From: Nitrospira sp.
Lineage (GTDB): Bacteria; Nitrospirota; Nitrospiria; Nitrospirales; Nitrospiraceae
Length of the DNA stretch: 64,000 nt
Direction of reading: 5' to 3'
NCBI GenBank assembly: GCA_030653545.1
Contig: JAURZE010000013.1
Coordinates: forward strand, 62,001-126,000
This document shows positions 61,880-64,000 of this stretch, piece after piece. A program made the position numbers and the translations under genes. The stretch's first letter is position 1. Every line of letters begins with the position of its first letter. The notes below the pieces were generated by a model. That model ran no database searches and was not told the origin of the DNA. It worked only from the letters and a program-made list of their open reading frames with translations.

Positions 61880-63252
61880 CGAGAAAACCTCGTTCCTGAC
61901 ACTTGTGAGACTAGTTCTTCGACCCGACGATTCGTGGCGCTAAACGGATCCATGCAGAGAATCGTCTCTTCCCAGTACCCGTTTAATTTGAGATAGGTCC
62001 AGTCCACGGTATACGACCGGTTCTTGGCCCTGGCAAATCGAATAAAGTCGCCCCGCACCTTGGCTCGCGTGGTTTGCGGCGGCGTCGACATCGCCCGTTG
62101 CACCGCCTCTTCCTCCACGACCCGCTCGATGAGCCCCTTGGACTCCATCAGATAATATAATCCCCGCGTTCGTTTCACATCATGGAATTGTAAATCCAGC
62201 AGATACACACGGGGATCGTCCCACCCGCAGCCTTTTTTATCGACATACGACTGAATGAGGTGCTTCTTGGTCACCCAGTCCACCTGATGGACCAGTTGCA
62301 TCGGATCATCTTCCAACCGATCCAGCAACGTCGCCCATTTATGAAACACATCGTCGTGGACGGGATCATGCTCGCGCTGCGCCAAATACTGCTCCGCGCG
62401 CTCAAGATAGACCCGCTGTATTTCAATGGCGGTCATTTGGCGTCCATCGTCCAGCTTCACCTTCTTCTTCAAGGTCGGGTCTCGTGAAATCTCCCGAATT
62501 GCTTTGACCGGATCTTCCAACTCCATCCCCTGCACGGCGTATCCGTCTTCGATCATCGACAGCACCAATGCCGCCGTCCCCACCTTCACATAGGTGACAA
62601 ACTCCGACATGTTGGAGTCCCCGACGATAATATGCAGCCGACGGTAGCGCTCCGCATCGGCATGCGGTTCATCCCGGGTATTGATGATGCTGCGAGACGA
62701 GGTGGTGGAAGAGGACGTTTTCTCGTGAATATGCTGGGCGCGCTGAGAGATGAAGTACTGGGGCTTACCGGACACCTTCAGTACCTTTCCCGCTCCACCA
62801 TAAATCTGTCGGGTCACGAAGAAGGGAATCAGTTGCTCCGTGACCTTCCAGAAGTCCACGTCGCGCCGCATCAGAAAGTTTTCATGACACCCGTACGTAT
62901 TCCCGAGGGAATCCGTGTTGTTCTTAAAGATGTAGATCTCGCCGGACAGTCCTTCTTCACGCAATCGTTCTTCTGCCGCGGGAAGACAGGCTTCCAGCAA
63001 CCGCTCCCCGGCTTTATCGTGAATGACGAGATCGAGAATATTGTCGCACTCGGGCGTGGAGTATTCGGGGTGACAACCGGTGTCCTGGTAGAACCGGGCG
63101 CCATTGACGAGGAATGCGTTGGAGGGCCAGCTGTTGGGAATCAGACCTTCAAAAATGTAGCCGAGGACTTTCTCCATCGGCAGATAGATCCGTCCGTTCG
63201 GCGAGAAGATCAGGCCGTACTCGTTTTCCAGGCCGAAGATCCGCTGCTTCAT
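61876..63252 (-). CDS. pafA: Pup/UBact protein ligase (PafA family)
   Basis: This carboxylate-amine ligase joins a small ubiquitin-like tag (Pup or UBact) to lysines of proteins destined for the proteasome. The ATG at 63252 gives 458 residues. RIFGLENEYG (4-13, E9) starts the ATP site. GARFYQDTGCHPEYSTPECD holds the catalytic D57. GEIYIFKNNTDSLGNTYGCHEN, SRSIINTRDEPHADAE and HIIVGDSNMSE are nearly invariant PafA segments. There is no Dop loop near residue 45, so this is the ligase rather than the deamidase. It lies 83 bases downstream of prcA. The tag gene is not in the window and is probably just to the right. Confidence 0.93.
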   Translation of the reverse strand: MKQRIFGLENEYGLIFSPNGRIYLPMEKVLGYIFEGLIPNSWPSNAFLVNGARFYQDTGCHPEYSTPECDNILDLVIHDKAGERLLEACLPAAEERLREEGLSGEIYIFKNNTDSLGNTYGCHENFLMRRDVDFWKVTEQLIPFFVTRQIYGGAGKVLKVSGKPQYFISQRAQHIHEKTSSSTTSSRSIINTRDEPHADAERYRRLHIIVGDSNMSEFVTYVKVGTAALVLSMIEDGYAVQGMELEDPVKAIREISRDPTLKKKVKLDDGRQMTAIEIQRVYLERAEQYLAQREHDPVHDDVFHKWATLLDRLEDDPMQLVHQVDWVTKKHLIQSYVDKKGCGWDDPRVYLLDLQFHDVKRTRGLYYLMESKGLIERVVEEEAVQRAMSTPPQTTRAKVRGDFIRFARAKNRSYTVDWTYLKLNGYWEETILCMDPFSATNRRVEELVSQVSGTRFSR

Positions 63253-63335
63253 AGAACCGGGGGATATCATGGAGGGTTACAACACAATACACGGCCAATG
63301 ATGGATCTTCAACTTCCACATCCAGCACGAACGCT

Positions 63336-64000
63336 TCAGACTGTCAGGAGTTGCTGAACTTCACCCGGCGTGAGCCGCCTAAATTTGCGGCCGGTGCGCG
63401 CCCGTTCGAGCACGGCGACTTCCAATCCCTCTGGGTTGAGCTTCTGATTGGCCGTCTGCTCCAGCGCAGAGACGCAGAAGCCGAGCGCGGCTTTGAGAGC
63501 CGGAGGAGGACCGGTCACCTTGTCCTTCATCGCCGCCAACACCGCCTCCGATCGTCCACCGATGACGGCAACGGCCTTCTCATCGATGATGCTGCCGTCG
63601 AAGGAAATGCGGTAAATTTCATTCGCCTGGCTGTTCAACCCTACCTGGACCACGAGAATCTCCACCTCAAGCGGCTTCATTTCCTGGCTGAAGATGGTGC
63701 CAAGGCTTTGCGAATAGCCGTTGGCCAGCGAGCGCGCCGTGACATCCTCCCGGCTGTACATGAACCCCTTCAGATCCGCATGACGAATGCCGGCCTTTCG
63801 GAGATTCTCAAACTCGCTGTACTTCCCGGCCCCGGCAAACGCGATACAGTCATACACCTCGGAGATTTTATGGAGCGACGCACTGGGGTTATCCGCGGTG
63901 AACAACACTCCGTCCGCATATTCCATGGCGATACTTGAGCGGCCCTTCGCGATGCCTTTCTTGGCATACTCCGCCTTGTCCTGCATCATCTGCTCGGGAG
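63336..64000 (-). CDS. prcA: Proteasome alpha subunit (5' end beyond window)
   Basis: The alpha subunit builds the outer rings of the 20S proteasome and contacts the ATPase. The readable part covers about 221 residues and continues past the window edge, where the frame reads P-E-Q before Met-Met, as in actinobacterial PrcA. EYAKKGIAKGRSSIAMEYADG, AGAGKYSEFENLRKAGIRHAD, VTARSLANGYSQSLGTIF and YRISFDGSIIDE match PrcA throughout. The C-terminal part LEVAVLERARTGRKFRRLTPGEV is also typical. Alpha subunits lack the catalytic N-terminal threonine, which would be on PrcB, expected outside the window on the right. Confidence 0.93.
   Translation of the reverse strand, partial: PEQMMQDKAEYAKKGIAKGRSSIAMEYADGVLFTADNPSASLHKISEVYDCIAFAGAGKYSEFENLRKAGIRHADLKGFMYSREDVTARSLANGYSQSLGTIFSQEMKPLEVEILVVQVGLNSQANEIYRISFDGSIIDEKAVAVIGGRSEAVLAAMKDKVTGPPPALKAALGFCVSALEQTANQKLNPEGLEVAVLERARTGRKFRRLTPGEVQQLLTV

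Overview
The window reads as a chromosomal segment of a Gram-negative bacterium of the Nitrospira type (phylum Nitrospirota). It carries a full lipid A/Kdo/heptose assembly operon and a BamA outer-membrane system. At its right edge it also carries a bacterial proteasome alpha subunit and a PafA-type ligase. LPS together with a Pup/UBact-like proteasome is known mainly from Nitrospira and a few relatives, so this assignment is inference from gene content. Nearly everything up to 52.7 kb lies on the minus strand. A plus-strand run (galU to an HD hydrolase) occupies 52.9-59.4 kb, and the remainder is mostly minus again. No rRNA, tRNA, CRISPR array, transposase or phage gene block was found.

Region 1 (0-10.3 kb) is a polysaccharide cluster. 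It holds a GT25, a PglE/PglD/PglC-like trio (DegT aminotransferase, hexapeptide acetyltransferase, phosphoglycosyl transferase), two GT4 enzymes, a YdcF-like membrane protein, an NAD-dependent epimerase, a 613-residue protein of poorly defined family and a KdsD-type arabinose-5-phosphate isomerase.

Region 2 (10.4-35.8 kb) is a long co-directional nonulosonic acid locus. PseB, PseC, PseI, PseG and PseF are recognisable, but no standard PseH is. Interleaved with them, mostly with 4-base stop/start overlaps, are enzymes that the textbook pseudaminate route does not need: an aminomutase-like class III aminotransferase, an ATP-grasp ligase, an amidohydrolase-2 enzyme, an RraA/LigK-like aldolase-fold protein, a PhyH dioxygenase, two methyltransferases, a FemAB-like transferase, a divergent DegT-fold protein and a GNAT protein. 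I read these as a candidate pathway that makes and attaches an unusual acyl or amino-acid decoration. An ABC exporter, a radical SAM/SPASM protein and two glycosyltransferase-like proteins of unclear family accompany it. The locus is headed by a winged-helix/Rossmann regulator, a probable intrinsic terminator and a NusG paralog, a layout that suggests processive antitermination.

Region 3 (35.9-52.7 kb) is the LPS/outer-membrane operon. In transcription order it runs bamA, two ompH-like genes, fabZ, lpxA, lpxI, a Gfo/Idh/MocA oxidoreductase, lpxB, msbA, a DUF374 acyltransferase, waaA, lpxK, a waaF-gmhB fusion and two further GT9 heptosyltransferase-like genes. lpxD is absent from its common position. 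The DUF374 gene is split by a one-base shift in an A9 tract, and a 123-bp imperfect palindrome separates it from msbA.

Region 4 (52.7-64 kb) starts with a divergent promoter pair between bamA and galU. Then come galU (apparently leaderless), lon, thiL, a DUF2062 protein and an HD-domain hydrolase on the plus strand. A membrane-anchored cysteine-motif protein (minus) and a small secreted protein (plus) follow, and finally prcA-pafA-M23 peptidase on the minus strand, with prcA running off the window.
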